From contig NZ_JAGYPF010000004.1 in assembly GCF_018343535.1 (NCBI RefSeq), positions 393,666 through 457,665 of the forward strand: 64,000 nt of DNA, written 5' to 3'. Source of the stretch: Neobacillus rhizophilus (GTDB taxonomy: Bacteria > Bacillota > Bacilli > Bacillales > Cytobacillaceae). Made by a program: the position numbers and the translations under genes. This document shows, one piece after another, positions 1 to 9,631 of the stretch. Within the stretch, counting starts at the first letter, position 1. Each line of letters opens with the position of its first letter. The notes beneath the pieces are model-generated. The model was not told where the DNA came from and did not search any database. It saw nothing but the letters and a program-made list of their open reading frames with translations.

Positions 1-163
1 TTCTCATGCTCAATAAATTGGATACATAAGCACTAAAGCGCATGGAGGAACGACCTTGCTGTGTTGCTCAAATTACCATGATATGTTAGAGGTAGAATCT
101 GTTGGAATTAAACTATTCCCCAATGGAAATCATAAGCGAAAATGCGGGAAAAGGAGATTAGTT

Positions 164-1222
164 ATGACCACCGATAAAGATTTAAATCCAATGAATGTAA
201 TGAAGCCAATCAATTTTAGTTCATATTCAATTGATGAGACCCAGCCTTTAACGACGTTTGAAATGGGTAAACTTTGGGCTACCTATACGGGAAACAGTAT
301 GTCGATTCAAATCTTAAGTTATTTTCTTCAGCATTGCGAGGACGAAGAAATTAAGACGCTATTAGAAAATGGTTTGGCCTTATCAAAGGATTTCATACAA
401 AGGATCGAAGGATTTTTTAATAAAGATAATTTCCCTATACCGAGTGGATTTACAAAAGATGATGTAAATCTTGGTGCCCCACGTTTATACGCCGATGAAT
501 TTTACGTTCACTATTTAAAATATGCTGCAAAGGCAGGTATGAGCCTTTATGCAGTAGCAGTTCCATTGGTTTTGAGGGAGGATATTAGAGAGTTCTTTAT
601 TTATTGTAATCAATGTGCAACTGTCTTGTTAGGGCAAATTAATAATGTTTTAATGGGAAAAAAACTTATTGCAAACCCTCCTATCATTCCGACACCAGAT
701 GGAATTGATAAAATTGATAAACAAAGTTACTTAAACGGTTATTTTGGAGAAGTCCGACCATTACAGGCATTAGAAATCATTCATCTTTGGGATAACATTG
801 AGACTAACACAACAAGTATGGCGTTATTATTGGGATTTCATCAGATTGTTAAAGATGAAAAAATAAAAGCTTTATTCAAACGAGGTTTAACCATGACTGA
901 TAAAGCGGTAAAGCAGTATAAGGAAAAACTTCACATTGAACACATACAATCACCGGCGTTCTTAGACCATTTGGTTACACCCTCTACATATCCTCCTTTT
1001 TCCGATAAAATAATGCTGTTTCATAAAGTGGATATGTTCGCAATGAAGATAAGGTCATTTGGAAACTCACTGGCAGTAACAGCAAGAAGAGATATAGATA
1101 TGTTGTATGCAAGAACTCTAATAAACATAGGCTTATTTGTTGACGATGGCATGAATATCTTAATTGATAAAGGTTGGTTGGAGTCACCGCCAAAAGCGTA
1201 TGACAGGCTTAAGATACAATAG
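164..1222 (+). CDS. DUF3231 family protein (copy 1 of 3)
   Basis: A 352-residue soluble protein made of two similar helical halves, each carrying the motif MGKLW or an equivalent followed by a helix pair, as in DUF3231 (PF11553). The frame is open from 56, but ATG 164 is preceded by AAGGAG at 151-156 and gives the same N-terminal layout as the paralog at 32477-33520. The two are close relatives: both contain GAPRL, YVHYLKYAAKAG and FFIYC. Family function is not established; members are common in spore formers. No operon partner is evident, the next gene being 250 bp away. Family call is firm, role unknown. Confidence 0.85.
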   Translation: MTTDKDLNPMNVMKPINFSSYSIDETQPLTTFEMGKLWATYTGNSMSIQILSYFLQHCEDEEIKTLLENGLALSKDFIQRIEGFFNKDNFPIPSGFTKDDVNLGAPRLYADEFYVHYLKYAAKAGMSLYAVAVPLVLREDIREFFIYCNQCATVLLGQINNVLMGKKLIANPPIIPTPDGIDKIDKQSYLNGYFGEVRPLQALEIIHLWDNIETNTTSMALLLGFHQIVKDEKIKALFKRGLTMTDKAVKQYKEKLHIEHIQSPAFLDHLVTPSTYPPFSDKIMLFHKVDMFAMKIRSFGNSLAVTARRDIDMLYARTLINIGLFVDDGMNILIDKGWLESPPKAYDRLKIQ

Positions 1223-1469
1223 GAACAGCGTGAACAACATTCAATTTAAAGCTAATTGAAAAATACGGTGGTATTTTCCATTTTAGAAGGAGAGATTTCA
1301 GTATCCCTTGCTTTACTCGAGGTGGTAACTTGGTTGGTAATGTTGTCTTCGCCGTCATTCCAAAATGGTATGCCCTCACGGAATAATCTTCCTATATTTT
1401 GTAAGTTCCATCATGACCGTTACTTGAAAGAGAGCTTGATGGATTATTATAAAGAAAGGAGAGAAATGG

Positions 1470-2252
1470 ATGGATTCAATATGGCTAGAATACGGTTGGG
1501 CATTGTTAATTCTAATCGGATTAGAAGGATTGTTATCTGCAGACAATGCGCTAGTGCTAGCAGTTATAGCTAAACATTTACCGGACGATCAGAAAAAAAA
1601 AGCTATAAATTACGGAATCATTTTAGCATTTGCTTTTCGGTTTGCTGCACTATTTGCGATTTCATTTATTGCAAACGTTTGGCAGATACAGGCAATAGGT
1701 GCAATTTATCTTCTGTACTTAGGATTAAAGCACATCATTCAAGCACGATTCGGCAAAGAAAATGAGAATATCCACAAGGATGATGAAAAGGAATCCGCAG
1801 GCAAAGGTTTTGGGCCAACCGTAGGGAAGATTGCAATAGCTGACCTCGCTTTTGCAATAGATTCGATTCTAGCTGCGGTTGCTCTTGCTCTGGGTCTTCC
1901 AGATTCACCTTTAGACAAATTCGGAGGTATGGACGGAGGACAGTTCTTAGTTGTTCTTATTGGTGGTGTTGCTGGCCTCATCTTGATTAAATTTGCAGCA
2001 ACTTGGTTTGTGAAACTTCTTGAGAAACGTCCAGCCTTGGAAACCACAGCATATGTAATTGTTGCCTGGGTTGGTGTCAAACTGGCTGTAATCACCCTGG
2101 CACATGAAGATATTGGTATCTTAAATCATGAATTTCCACACAGTACAGCTTGGACGCTGATTTTTTATGGAGTATTAGTCGCTATTGCTCTAATTGGTTG
2201 GTTTACTCCTGGAAATAGATCATTACAGGCGAATGCTAAAGGAAGTAAATGA
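1470..2252 (+). CDS. TerC family integral membrane protein (YkoY-like)
   Basis: A 260-residue polytopic protein with the TerC signature: EGLLSADNA near residues 19-27 and DLAFAIDSILA in the middle, the acidic residues expected to bind metal within the membrane. TerC/YkoY/YceF proteins are linked to manganese export or metal loading of exported enzymes. ATG 1470 follows AAAGGAGAG at 1456-1463; an ATG four bases upstream is in another frame. A hairpin terminator follows. Relatives are often under a yybP-ykoY manganese riboswitch, but the leader 1223-1469 does not show that motif. Confidence 0.9.
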   Translation: MDSIWLEYGWALLILIGLEGLLSADNALVLAVIAKHLPDDQKKKAINYGIILAFAFRFAALFAISFIANVWQIQAIGAIYLLYLGLKHIIQARFGKENENIHKDDEKESAGKGFGPTVGKIAIADLAFAIDSILAAVALALGLPDSPLDKFGGMDGGQFLVVLIGGVAGLILIKFAATWFVKLLEKRPALETTAYVIVAWVGVKLAVITLAHEDIGILNHEFPHSTAWTLIFYGVLVAIALIGWFTPGNRSLQANAKGSK

Positions 2253-2271
2253 AAGAAGGCTATAGTTAAGA

Positions 2272-2303
2272 GAAAGGGATTGCTGGCAATCCCTTTCTTT
2301 ATT
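2272..2303 (+). terminator. Rho-independent terminator after the terC-like gene
   Basis: An 11-bp stem (GAAAGGGATTG with CAATCCCTTTC) closed by a four-base loop sits 20 bp after the stop codon and runs into TTTATT. Confidence 0.8.
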
Positions 2304-2393
2304 GTGCGTTGTAGTTCTTTGTTTCATTGTAAAGTGCTACTATTGCTAATGGTGTGTCAATTATGGCCACAGGGATTAATTGGTTACACTTCA

Positions 2394-3230
2394 TCAGAAC
2401 TGTTCCTCCAGCTTATTATCTTTATTAATTTCTTCCATAATCTGCTGAATGTAATAGGAGGGAACGGCTGCACCAATGATTTCTTTGGTGGTGATTTCTG
2501 GGTTTTGCAATGTGGCAAAGATAACTCCGATGACTTGCCCATCTTGATTAATCACCGGACTGCCGCTATTTCCCTTGTAAATCGGCGCCTCAATCATCAT
2601 AACCGGAATATCCAATCCGTTCACGAGGACCGGACTTATGAAGGTTCCTTCATTGGCAATCTGCGTATAAGCTAAAGGATTGCCGATAAAAATAATTTTC
2701 TCACCCGCCCAAGTCTCCCACTCTTTTTCCACAGCAATCGACAGGACGGGCAGTTTTTTTGCCTTCTCAATGTCAACAATGGCAAGGTCCCATTCCGGCC
2801 GTTTGGCAATGACCTTACCTGCAAAGGAATCCCCGTTGCTAAAATGCACATTCACTCGATTCGATTTTTCAACAACATGTTCATTAGTGATAATTAACCC
2901 ATCTGGAGCGATATTAAAGCCAGTTCCTTTCGCACCGTCCCATTCCAGAGTGACGACGGCTTTTTTGTATTCTTTCACTTCCGGTTTCTTCGAAAGCTGA
3001 TTAGACACCTTGACAAAATGAATGGCAGGCAGATTAAAGACATCAAACCACATCCCTAATCCGCTGATTAACATGGCAAACACAAGCAATGAACTGACGA
3101 TTTTAGCAGCCATTTTTTTTCGCTTTTTCCTCTTTGCTTTATCCTTTTCCCATTCTTTTGCTTCTTCTTCTGTAAAAAGAGCTTCCCAATCCGGCTGTTC
3201 TTCATGAAAATCCTGATTTTCCTTGTCCAT
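2394..3230 (-). CDS. Membrane-anchored trypsin-like serine protease (S1C, HtrA-like, no PDZ)
   Basis: A 278-residue protein: acidic then very basic cytoplasmic head (1-42), one membrane segment (about 43-62), then an extracellular chymotrypsin-fold protease. The triad is visible: His118 in TNEHV, Asp148 in WDLAIV and Ser222 in GNSGSP. HtrA/DegP proteins normally add one or two PDZ domains; this protein ends soon after the protease domain, so it is a PDZ-less member. It probably acts in surface protein quality control (inference). RBS GGAGG lies 8 bp before the start. It stands alone, convergent with the terC-like gene. Confidence 0.85.
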   Translation of the reverse strand: MDKENQDFHEEQPDWEALFTEEEAKEWEKDKAKRKKRKKMAAKIVSSLLVFAMLISGLGMWFDVFNLPAIHFVKVSNQLSKKPEVKEYKKAVVTLEWDGAKGTGFNIAPDGLIITNEHVVEKSNRVNVHFSNGDSFAGKVIAKRPEWDLAIVDIEKAKKLPVLSIAVEKEWETWAGEKIIFIGNPLAYTQIANEGTFISPVLVNGLDIPVMMIEAPIYKGNSGSPVINQDGQVIGVIFATLQNPEITTKEIIGAAVPSYYIQQIMEEINKDNKLEEQF

Positions 3231-3349
3231 GTGGATCCTCCATAAGTGGTTTGGTATATTCCTATTATAGCGGTTTGCGTATGGAAAATGGCGTTAAGAA
3301 TGGTTTCACGATACAATAGATTGGAATGTAAAGAACGAGGAGAATGAAC

Positions 3350-3826
3350 ATGAATGGTAAAGTAATCGAAGAATTGAAAGTGGAATTAAACCATGTAAAG
3401 GAACAAAATCAGGAGTTATTCCAAACAATAGTTGAACCTGGGTTACATAGCAAGGTTCAGGAATTTTTAGATAGCTTTGAGGATTATTTTCGTGAAAGGG
3501 GCTTTGTGATTCGAAAAAAGAACGATAAGGTTAGAGTTTCTTTCGATGATCTTCATCTAAAAGCTTTTTCAGACGGCGGTCGGGATATTTTTATCATGAG
3601 AGGAAAAGAGCAAATTGCCTCTGTAACCGTGACGTTAATTGGCGAAGGAAAGCCAGGTAGTATTGGCCAAATGCCAGATTCGTTGGACCAGCTGGAAAAG
3701 GAATTGGAAAAAGAAAAATCATTATCCTATGCTTTGAAAAATCCCGTGTTTTATTACACCGGAAGAGAGTTTGGCATTAAATACGAAACTCCATTATCCG
3801 TTCTTAATAGCATTTTTGGGATATAA
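3350..3826 (+). CDS. Conserved hypothetical protein, 158 aa
   Basis: A soluble, charged protein with a predicted N-terminal coiled-coil segment, a mixed alpha/beta middle and a Lys/Glu-rich helix near residues 115-130. No domain recognised. Two in-frame ATGs exist (3344 and 3350); GAGGAG at 3337-3342 gives proper spacing only to 3350. Divergent from the protease gene and followed by a terminator, so probably monocistronic. Confidence 0.65.
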   Translation: MNGKVIEELKVELNHVKEQNQELFQTIVEPGLHSKVQEFLDSFEDYFRERGFVIRKKNDKVRVSFDDLHLKAFSDGGRDIFIMRGKEQIASVTVTLIGEGKPGSIGQMPDSLDQLEKELEKEKSLSYALKNPVFYYTGREFGIKYETPLSVLNSIFGI

Positions 3827-3871
3827 TCAGCTGAAAACTTAGAATTATAGACCGAGTTAGAGATTAATGTA

Positions 3872-3912
3872 AAAGGACAACAGTCGTAATGAAACGGTTG
3901 TCCTTTCATTTG
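3872..3912 (+). terminator. Rho-independent terminator
   Basis: A 10-bp stem AAAGGACAAC/GTTGTCCTTT with a 15-base loop, 45 bp after the 158-aa gene. The following T-tract is short (CATTT). Confidence 0.6.
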
Positions 3913-4050
3913 GGAATACTAAACTGAATTCTGTTTCTTCACTTGCAAGCAGTGAGAATTTAATAAATGGGGAGCAGTTTTAACTGTATAAACAGATATT
4001 GTTAAAAATATTATTTTTCCAGGTTTTCCTTTACAATGGCCGGTTACTTA

Positions 4051-4491
4051 TTAATGAGAAATCACTCTTTTAAAAAGAACCCTAAATTTCTCTCTATCTT
4101 CCGATGTAAATGGTTTTGGTCCCTTTGTACGTTTTCCGCTTTTTCGAGCCATTGCACTTAAATAACGTGCTTGAAGTAATTGGTCAATATTTTCATTTGT
4201 ATAGCTATACCCAGTATGGTGAAGGACCGTACACTCTTTTGCTAAACCTAATGAAGCAAGACCATAATCTTGCGTAATAATTATATCTCCTTTTTCTGCT
4301 AACTTCATAATCCGATAATCCGCAGCATCTGCTCCAGAATCAACATAAATTGTTTCCACTCCTGCTGGTTTTTCCGCATTAGAAAAATGTGAAAAGCTAG
4401 TAACAAGGATCACAGGAATATCAGCTTTCGTACCTTCAGAGATAATAATATCTTTTACAGGACAAGCATCTGCATCAACATAAATTTTCAT
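4051..4491 (-). CDS. yqxD: UPF0178 (YaiI/YqxD, DUF188) family protein
   Basis: A 146-residue protein beginning [13 protein letters not shown], the hallmark of the YaiI/YqxD family, whose NYN/PIN-like fold suggests a nuclease; conserved Asp residues at 6 and 8 and the ITQDYGLA segment fit that fold. Biochemical activity is not established for the family. It begins one base after the stop of the BltR-like gene upstream, so the two are probably co-transcribed, although no functional link is known. Confidence 0.9.
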   Translation of the reverse strand: MKIYVDADACPVKDIIISEGTKADIPVILVTSFSHFSNAEKPAGVETIYVDSGADAADYRIMKLAEKGDIIITQDYGLASLGLAKECTVLHHTGYSYTNENIDQLLQARYLSAMARKSGKRTKGPKPFTSEDREKFRVLFKRVISH

Positions 4492-4492
4492 A

Positions 4493-5329
4493 TTATCCTC
4501 CAGAGTTTTGTTCCACTTGTATCATAATTTTGGTCACATAATGTTCCTTATGATTCATTACAACTGTATCATAAATATACTCTTCAAAAACATAATCTCC
4601 TAAGGCTAAATTTAAACGCTCCATTTCTGAAAAAAGCCGCTTATAGGTTTTATGTATTGTTTTCTCATCCCCAATATGATATCCAATAAGAAAATCACCT
4701 TTCACAGCCTGAAAATAGGGATATCCAACCTTTGGATGGGGCTGCTCAATATATAAATAGCTATAATTAGAGAATTCTCCCTTCATTACGTGCTCCCGTT
4801 TTGTTATACCACCTATTGGATATCCTGAATCAAGTTGAGATATGTTCAATTCATTAATAAAATCTGAAATAACCTCTACAAATTCTTCATCAGATATATT
4901 CTCAATGTTTCTACTTAGATAAAGTGTTGCCTCTGGTAATTGTTTAAGCGTAATTTGTTGAAAATCAAGGTGCGACGCTTCTTCCATTAATGCTATTTTT
5001 GCATCGATCATTTTTTCCTTCATTTCAATCTCCTGACGCTTTTTCACAATCTCTTGTTTTTGTTGATACATTAGCGATAAAAAACTTTCAGGCGATTTAT
5101 TATTCATGTATTGTTGAATATCATTTAGCGACATACCAAGATCCTTTAATAAATCAATTACAAAAAATAGCTCTATTTGGTGAATGGAGTAATAGCGATA
5201 ACCTTTTTCATTTTTCCATAGGGGAGACAAAAGTCCAATTTGATCATAATAAAAGAGTGTCTGTTTGTTTACTTTACAAAGCTTCGCAAATTCCCCAGTA
5301 CTTAAATACTTGCCATTTTTTTTATCCAT
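4493..5329 (-). CDS. MerR-family multidrug-responsive activator, BltR/BmrR type
   Basis: A 278-residue regulator with an N-terminal MerR winged helix (STGEFAKLC at about 9-17, [15 protein letters not shown]), a dimerisation coiled coil (about 80-120) and a C-terminal GyrI-like effector domain (about 125-275). BltR and BmrR bind hydrophobic cations and activate an adjacent efflux pump by remodelling an over-long promoter. Here the divergent neighbour is exactly such an MFS pump, and its promoter has the required 19-bp spacer with a perfect dyad (5347-5377). Family and target assignment are strong; the ligand is unknown. Confidence 0.9.
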   Translation of the reverse strand: MDKKNGKYLSTGEFAKLCKVNKQTLFYYDQIGLLSPLWKNEKGYRYYSIHQIELFFVIDLLKDLGMSLNDIQQYMNNKSPESFLSLMYQQKQEIVKKRQEIEMKEKMIDAKIALMEEASHLDFQQITLKQLPEATLYLSRNIENISDEEFVEVISDFINELNISQLDSGYPIGGITKREHVMKGEFSNYSYLYIEQPHPKVGYPYFQAVKGDFLIGYHIGDEKTIHKTYKRLFSEMERLNLALGDYVFEEYIYDTVVMNHKEHYVTKIMIQVEQNSGG

Positions 5330-5346
5330 TTTTTACAACACCGCCC

Positions 5347-5377
5347 TTGACTATATAGTAACTATATACACTAGGAT
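5347..5377 (+). promoter_or_regulatory. MerR-type promoter and operator for the MFS efflux pump
   Basis: TTGACT (5347-5352) and TAGGAT (5372-5377) are separated by 19 bp, two more than the sigma-A optimum, as in promoters activated by MerR-family proteins. Within the spacer lies a perfect palindrome, TATATAGT-A-ACTATATA (5352-5368), the expected dimer site. It sits between the divergent regulator and pump genes. Confidence 0.85.
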
Positions 5378-5450
5378 GGGAAATGTAAACAAATGATAAA
5401 CAAAATGAAGTGGTTTGCAGTAGGTAGTTTTGTTAAGGAGAATGTAAAAA

Positions 5451-6644
5451 ATGAAAAATAATAAGGTCACCTTAGGATTATTATTAATGAATTTATTCAT
5501 AGCCTTTTTGGGAATTGGTCTTGTCATACCAGTCTTACCGACATTGATGAATGAATTAGACATTACTGGAACAACAGTTGGTTATTTAACAGCGGCGTTT
5601 GCCATTGCTCAATTGATTGTTTCGCCATTTGCAGGGAAAGCGGCAGACATTTGGGGTCGGAAAATGATGATTGTAATTGGCTTATTTATTTTTGGCATTT
5701 CGGAATTTTTATTTGGAATCGGCAAAGATATTCAAATGCTAATTATTTCTCGTCTTTTAGGTGGAATTAGTGCTGCGTTTATTATGCCAGCTGTTACAGC
5801 TTTTATTGCTGATATTACAAATTTGGATACTCGTCCGAAGGCATTAGGTTATATGTCAGCTGCCATTAGTACAGGATTTATTATTGGGCCAGGAATTGGT
5901 GGATTTTTAGCGGAGTTTGGAACACGTATACCATTTTTCTTTGCAGGAGCACTGGGAACTATTGCAGCTATACTTTCTATCCTTTTATTATCTGAACCAA
6001 ATCGTAATGAAGATAATAATAAACAAGTCACAAATGGTAAGGTTGGGTTCCAACGTATTATTGACCCAAAATATTTCCTTGCGTTTATGTTAATTTTTAT
6101 TGCCTCATTTGGATTAGCAGCTTTTGAATCGTTCTTTAGTCTATTTGTGGACCACAAATTTCAATTTAAACCATCCGATATTGCAATAGTAATCACGGGT
6201 GGTGCAATCCTTGGTGCAGTTTCCCAAGTTATATTATTTGATAGGCTGACACGAATTTGGGGTGAAATTAAACTGATTCAATATAGCCTCATTTTATCAG
6301 CGATACTTGTCTTTTTAATGACGGTTGTTCATTCATATTTCTCTATTTTACTTGTTACATTTATAGTTTTTGTTGGATTCGATTTATTCCGTCCGGCAGT
6401 TACTTCATACCTTTCAAATATCGCTGGGAACGAACAAGGTTTTGTTGGCGGAATGAACTCTATGTTTACAAGTTTAGCGAACATAAGTGGACCCATTCTT
6501 GGGGGGATCTTATTTGATATAGATATCAACTACCCATACTACTTTGCGACTATGATCTTATCCCTGGGAATAGTTCTTACGTTATTTTGGAAGAAGCAAG
6601 CGGATGATACTTCAAGAAAAGTGAAGGCTAGTGTAGCCAATTAA
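5451..6644 (+). CDS. MFS multidrug efflux transporter, Bmr/Blt/NorA type
   Basis: A 397-residue, 12-helix DHA1 major facilitator. Visible signatures are the N-terminal GLVIPVLP, motif A (GKAADIWGRK near 57-66) and motif C (GFIIGPGIGGFLAEF near 139-153) typical of drug:H+ antiporters. The gene is driven by the MerR-type promoter at 5347-5377 and divergent from the BltR-like gene, so it should be induced by the pump's own substrates (amphipathic cations, by homology). RBS AAGGAG precedes the ATG. Confidence 0.92.
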   Translation: MKNNKVTLGLLLMNLFIAFLGIGLVIPVLPTLMNELDITGTTVGYLTAAFAIAQLIVSPFAGKAADIWGRKMMIVIGLFIFGISEFLFGIGKDIQMLIISRLLGGISAAFIMPAVTAFIADITNLDTRPKALGYMSAAISTGFIIGPGIGGFLAEFGTRIPFFFAGALGTIAAILSILLLSEPNRNEDNNKQVTNGKVGFQRIIDPKYFLAFMLIFIASFGLAAFESFFSLFVDHKFQFKPSDIAIVITGGAILGAVSQVILFDRLTRIWGEIKLIQYSLILSAILVFLMTVVHSYFSILLVTFIVFVGFDLFRPAVTSYLSNIAGNEQGFVGGMNSMFTSLANISGPILGGILFDIDINYPYYFATMILSLGIVLTLFWKKQADDTSRKVKASVAN

Positions 6645-6773
6645 AGGGGTGTGGACAAATATTTGAGCTATTCGGCTGTGCCTATATAGAAGTGAGATAT
6701 ATCATGAAAGACAAAGGTCAAAGATTATATTTTTCCTCAATTGAACGTTTTGATGATTGCCATTCTTTTGGAA

Positions 6774-6810
6774 TAAAGTAAAAAAGCAGCTCTGTTAACA
6801 GAGTTGCTTT
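6774..6810 (-). terminator. Terminator for the secreted hypothetical gene
   Basis: A long stem-loop (AAAGCAGCTCTG paired with CAGAGTTGCTTT, one G-T pair) immediately downstream of the minus-strand gene at 6813-7505, followed on that strand by a run of T. It may also stop readthrough from the efflux gene. Confidence 0.75.
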
Positions 6811-6812
6811 GA

Positions 6813-7505
6813 TTATGGTTTGTATTCAACATATTGTAGGCTATCCACGATTTTTACCGCATTCTTAATGGGACCTTTATAAAAAAAATTATAAACAAAT
6901 CCATCACCTGTATCCCAAGCAATGTTAGTATATGCATCAAGCCTCGTGCCAATAACGCTGATATACCCTTCATGAATGTCTTTGTTTTTTAGCCAGTTGA
7001 CTTTTTTCATAGCTTTGAACAAGTCAACTGCCTGCTGATACGGCTCATCTCCGTTATCACCATCAAAATGCATAGACCACGGTCCACGCTTTGCGTAAAT
7101 GACCGACCTAATCCACGGCTGTATCCATAATTTAGCGCCGTCCTTCTTTTTGTAAAAGACTAAACCACTCAGTCGGTCGCTAGGTATCATAGTTCCAACA
7201 TTTCCGGATAGTTCGCCGACTCGCTTTGATTCAGGTGGATGATATATTGCGGGATCATTTGCTCGATAAGGTTTATCCGTGGATACAAAATAAATCATGT
7301 ACCCATTTTCATAAGCATTCACAATAACAGACGTATGTTTTTTTGCCTTTTGTCCCTTCCAATAGGCGGGCAATAAAACTGGAACATTAGTATGTTCTGC
7401 GAGCCCACTTACGATTGGTCGTAAAAAGGGTACCACTTTTGACGGTTTCTCCAATGCGGTAAGAAACATAATACAAATAAGAGATAGTAGCGTAAGCTTC
7501 TTCAA
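6813..7505 (-). CDS. Hypothetical secreted protein, 230 aa
   Basis: The N-terminus (MKKLTLLSLICIMFLTALE) is a probable signal peptide or membrane anchor. The mature part is a beta-rich domain with conserved-looking aromatic clusters (YWKGQ, WIQPW, SMHFDGD). No family recognised. It is flanked by its own terminator and a 180-bp intergenic region, so it is likely transcribed alone. Confidence 0.6.
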   Translation of the reverse strand: MKKLTLLSLICIMFLTALEKPSKVVPFLRPIVSGLAEHTNVPVLLPAYWKGQKAKKHTSVIVNAYENGYMIYFVSTDKPYRANDPAIYHPPESKRVGELSGNVGTMIPSDRLSGLVFYKKKDGAKLWIQPWIRSVIYAKRGPWSMHFDGDNGDEPYQQAVDLFKAMKKVNWLKNKDIHEGYISVIGTRLDAYTNIAWDTGDGFVYNFFYKGPIKNAVKIVDSLQYVEYKP

Positions 7506-7683
7506 TAAAAACCCTCTTTGTACACATTTTTTATTATTATTCGCATTATGAAAAAGATTTATTTATAGTAATATTTGCAGCTTATTTCATTGCCAGTCGT
7601 GTTGGAAGTATTTTCTTAATGATAAGTGATTGATCGCCTATTTTCCCGAGGAACGGGGCAACCCTTTTAACCTTGTAACATTT

Positions 7684-8472
7684 TTATTTTTCCATAAAGA
7701 AGGCTTTCCGCTCAGAGGTAATCCAATTGTCCAAATCGTCTTGGCTGCGTCGGACAAGCCGGTTTACTAGTACATCATGCCACACATAATCCTCTAATAA
7801 GTAAATATGGACAGGGTCATCTGTATAAAAAGCAACACTACGCGCTTCAATTGATGGCCCATAAATCATCTCTTTAGAATCTATGGATAAAATAAACCAA
7901 CGCTCTGTAGAAGAGGTTTCAGTAAAAGTTGTGATGCGATGGGTTTCTAGATTTTTAATAGGATTTTCAACATGTAATGTAATACCATGTAGCTTGACTT
8001 GATCAGCCGCGGCCGCAGCAAGTTCCTTTTTCAATACCTCATACATATCGTCCCACATCGAAATAACAATACGACTTTTTGCTTTTTTAATTAATGACTG
8101 ACAATAGCTTATGATTGTTTTATAGTCCTTTAATGTAACGACTCGATTGTCCATTTTTTCTGCAGAAGTTTCTAAACTTCTTAATGAATCACTTATTTCT
8201 GTATAAGTCAATTGCCACTCTGATTGAGCCTTCTGCAAAAAAATTTCAACGGGCAAAGGGGAATAACGAGTGGTATCATTAATTTCTTCCTTTAAGACAA
8301 TCCCTTTTTCAACAAGATTACTTAACACTTCATAAATTCGTGCTCTTGGAACACCTGACTCTTTACTGACTTGGTAGGCTGTAACAGGGCCTTGTTTTAC
8401 AAGAGATAAATAAGATTTAGCTTCGTATTCGTTAAAACCTAATTTTTTAAGCCGTTGCACGATGTCGTCCAC
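7684..8472 (-). CDS. TrmB-family transcriptional regulator
   Basis: A 262-residue protein with an N-terminal winged helix of the TrmB type (GFNEYEAKSYLSLVKQG, then VPRARIYEVLSNLVEKGIV) followed by a C-terminal ligand-sensing domain. The frame is open to 8508, but the only good RBS (GGAGGA, reverse strand 8486-8481) sits 8 bp before GTG 8472. It is divergent from the TSUP transporter, about 110 bp away, and probably regulates it (inference). Confidence 0.85.
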   Translation of the reverse strand: MDDIVQRLKKLGFNEYEAKSYLSLVKQGPVTAYQVSKESGVPRARIYEVLSNLVEKGIVLKEEINDTTRYSPLPVEIFLQKAQSEWQLTYTEISDSLRSLETSAEKMDNRVVTLKDYKTIISYCQSLIKKAKSRIVISMWDDMYEVLKKELAAAAADQVKLHGITLHVENPIKNLETHRITTFTETSSTERWFILSIDSKEMIYGPSIEARSVAFYTDDPVHIYLLEDYVWHDVLVNRLVRRSQDDLDNWITSERKAFFMEK

Positions 8473-8583
8473 TTTTTCCGTCCTCCAATTTTCATTCCTA
8501 TATTTCAAATTTACAATACCTATTTACAATAAGCAATTGATTAGTTACTATTTTAGTAGTGACTATAAGGAAGGTTGAATGAA

Positions 8584-9351
8584 ATGCATCTTGACTTAGA
8601 CCCAACGTTATTAATGATTTTGATTCTTTTCGGATTTTTAGCTTCATTTATTGATTCGGTTGTAGGGGGCGGTGGACTGATTGCACTACCTGCATTATTA
8701 TTTACAGGTCTGAATCCGGCAGGGGCAGTAGCGACCAATAAACTAGCATCGACTATAGGTTCTTTAACGAGTACTTTTATGTTTTATCGGTCAGGTAAAC
8801 TTGATATAAAGTCAGTTTATAAATTATTTCCGCTCACTTTTATCGGTTCGATGCTTGGTGCGTGGACGGTTCATTTAATAAACCCTGAACTGCTCAAGCC
8901 ATTGATGCTGGTTATGCTCGCAGCAGTTGCTATTTATACGATTTTTAAGAAAGATTGGGGCAGCATTTCAACCCCCAAAAAATTGTCCGTACTGCATTTC
9001 ATTATTTTTACGATTGCCATTTTTGCAATTGGTTTCTATGATGGATTTCTTGGTCCAGGAACAGGCTCATTTTTAATTTTTTCTTTTTTATTGGTTGGAT
9101 TTGATTTTTTAAAAGCAGCGGGGAACGCAAAGTTTTTAAACTTTGGCAGTAATATTGCCGCATTGTTCATGTTCATGTTTCTAGGACAAGTAAATTACAC
9201 TTATGGATTAATCATGGGAGTGGCACAGCTTGCTGGTGCCATTTGCGGCTCAAAATTTGCGATCAAAAGAGGAAGCAGCTATGTTCGTGCGTTGTTTATT
9301 GTCGTTACCTGCTTATTGCTGGCGAAAAATATTTATGATTATATTCAGTAA
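8584..9351 (+). CDS. TSUP family transporter (TauE/SafE, YfcA-like)
   Basis: A 255-residue membrane protein with 7-8 helices and the TSUP motifs SVVGGGGLIALPALLF (near 28-43) and DGFLGPGTGSFL (about 157-168), which form the two pseudo-repeats. The family exports small organic or sulfur anions (sulfite, sulfoacetate, related); the substrate here cannot be told. ATG 8584 has AAGGAAGG at 8567-8574, better spaced than TTG 8575. A terminator follows at 9361. Confidence 0.9.
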   Translation: MHLDLDPTLLMILILFGFLASFIDSVVGGGGLIALPALLFTGLNPAGAVATNKLASTIGSLTSTFMFYRSGKLDIKSVYKLFPLTFIGSMLGAWTVHLINPELLKPLMLVMLAAVAIYTIFKKDWGSISTPKKLSVLHFIIFTIAIFAIGFYDGFLGPGTGSFLIFSFLLVGFDFLKAAGNAKFLNFGSNIAALFMFMFLGQVNYTYGLIMGVAQLAGAICGSKFAIKRGSSYVRALFIVVTCLLLAKNIYDYIQ

Positions 9352-9360
9352 CTTCAAAAA

Positions 9361-9396
9361 TACTGTCTTCCTTAAAGGGGGACAGTTTTTTATTTT
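9361..9396 (+). terminator. Terminator after the TSUP gene (duplicated at 21168)
   Basis: Stem ACTGTC/GACAGT with inner TCCTT pairing and a TTTTTTATTTT tail. About 50 bp here (9354-9408) closely matches the terminator region at 21156-21215, sharing AAAAATACTGTCTTCCTTA and the downstream TTTTATTTTGC.TTCTATA. Confidence 0.8.
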
Positions 9397-9521
9397 GCTT
9401 TCTATAAGTTTTTGGAAAAGGGATATACTTTTTATCGGAATTAAAAGCATTTCTTAATTTCCAAATACATTTGATGCTTTTTTCAGGACAAAAAAACAAA
9501 ATATGAACAGATAGTACAAAA

Positions 9522-9560
9522 TTTACCATAAATTTATGTTGTCTTAATATTAAATTAACT
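9522..9560 (+). promoter_or_regulatory. Pho box (PhoP-binding direct repeats)
   Basis: Four hexamers at exact 11-bp steps: TTTACC (9522), TTTATG (9533), TTAATA (9544), TTAACT (9555). This matches the Bacillus PhoP consensus of TT(A/T/C)A(C/T)A repeated with 5-bp gaps. A further TTAACA lies at 9569. A candidate -10 CATTAT (9573-9578) lies 13 bp downstream, the arrangement of PhoP-activated promoters. The gene behind is a secreted phosphoesterase. Confidence 0.75.
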
Positions 9561-9631
9561 GAAGCCTGTTAACATTATTACGAAACTATGATTAGAAATT
9601 AGCTCTAAAAACTATGTTAGGAGAGGTAGTC

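Noticed and set aside
1223..1469. yybP-ykoY manganese riboswitch before the terC-like gene
   Set aside because: GCCGTCAT and AAGAGAGCTTG are vaguely reminiscent, but the diagnostic GGGGAGTAG loop and the closing stem are missing.
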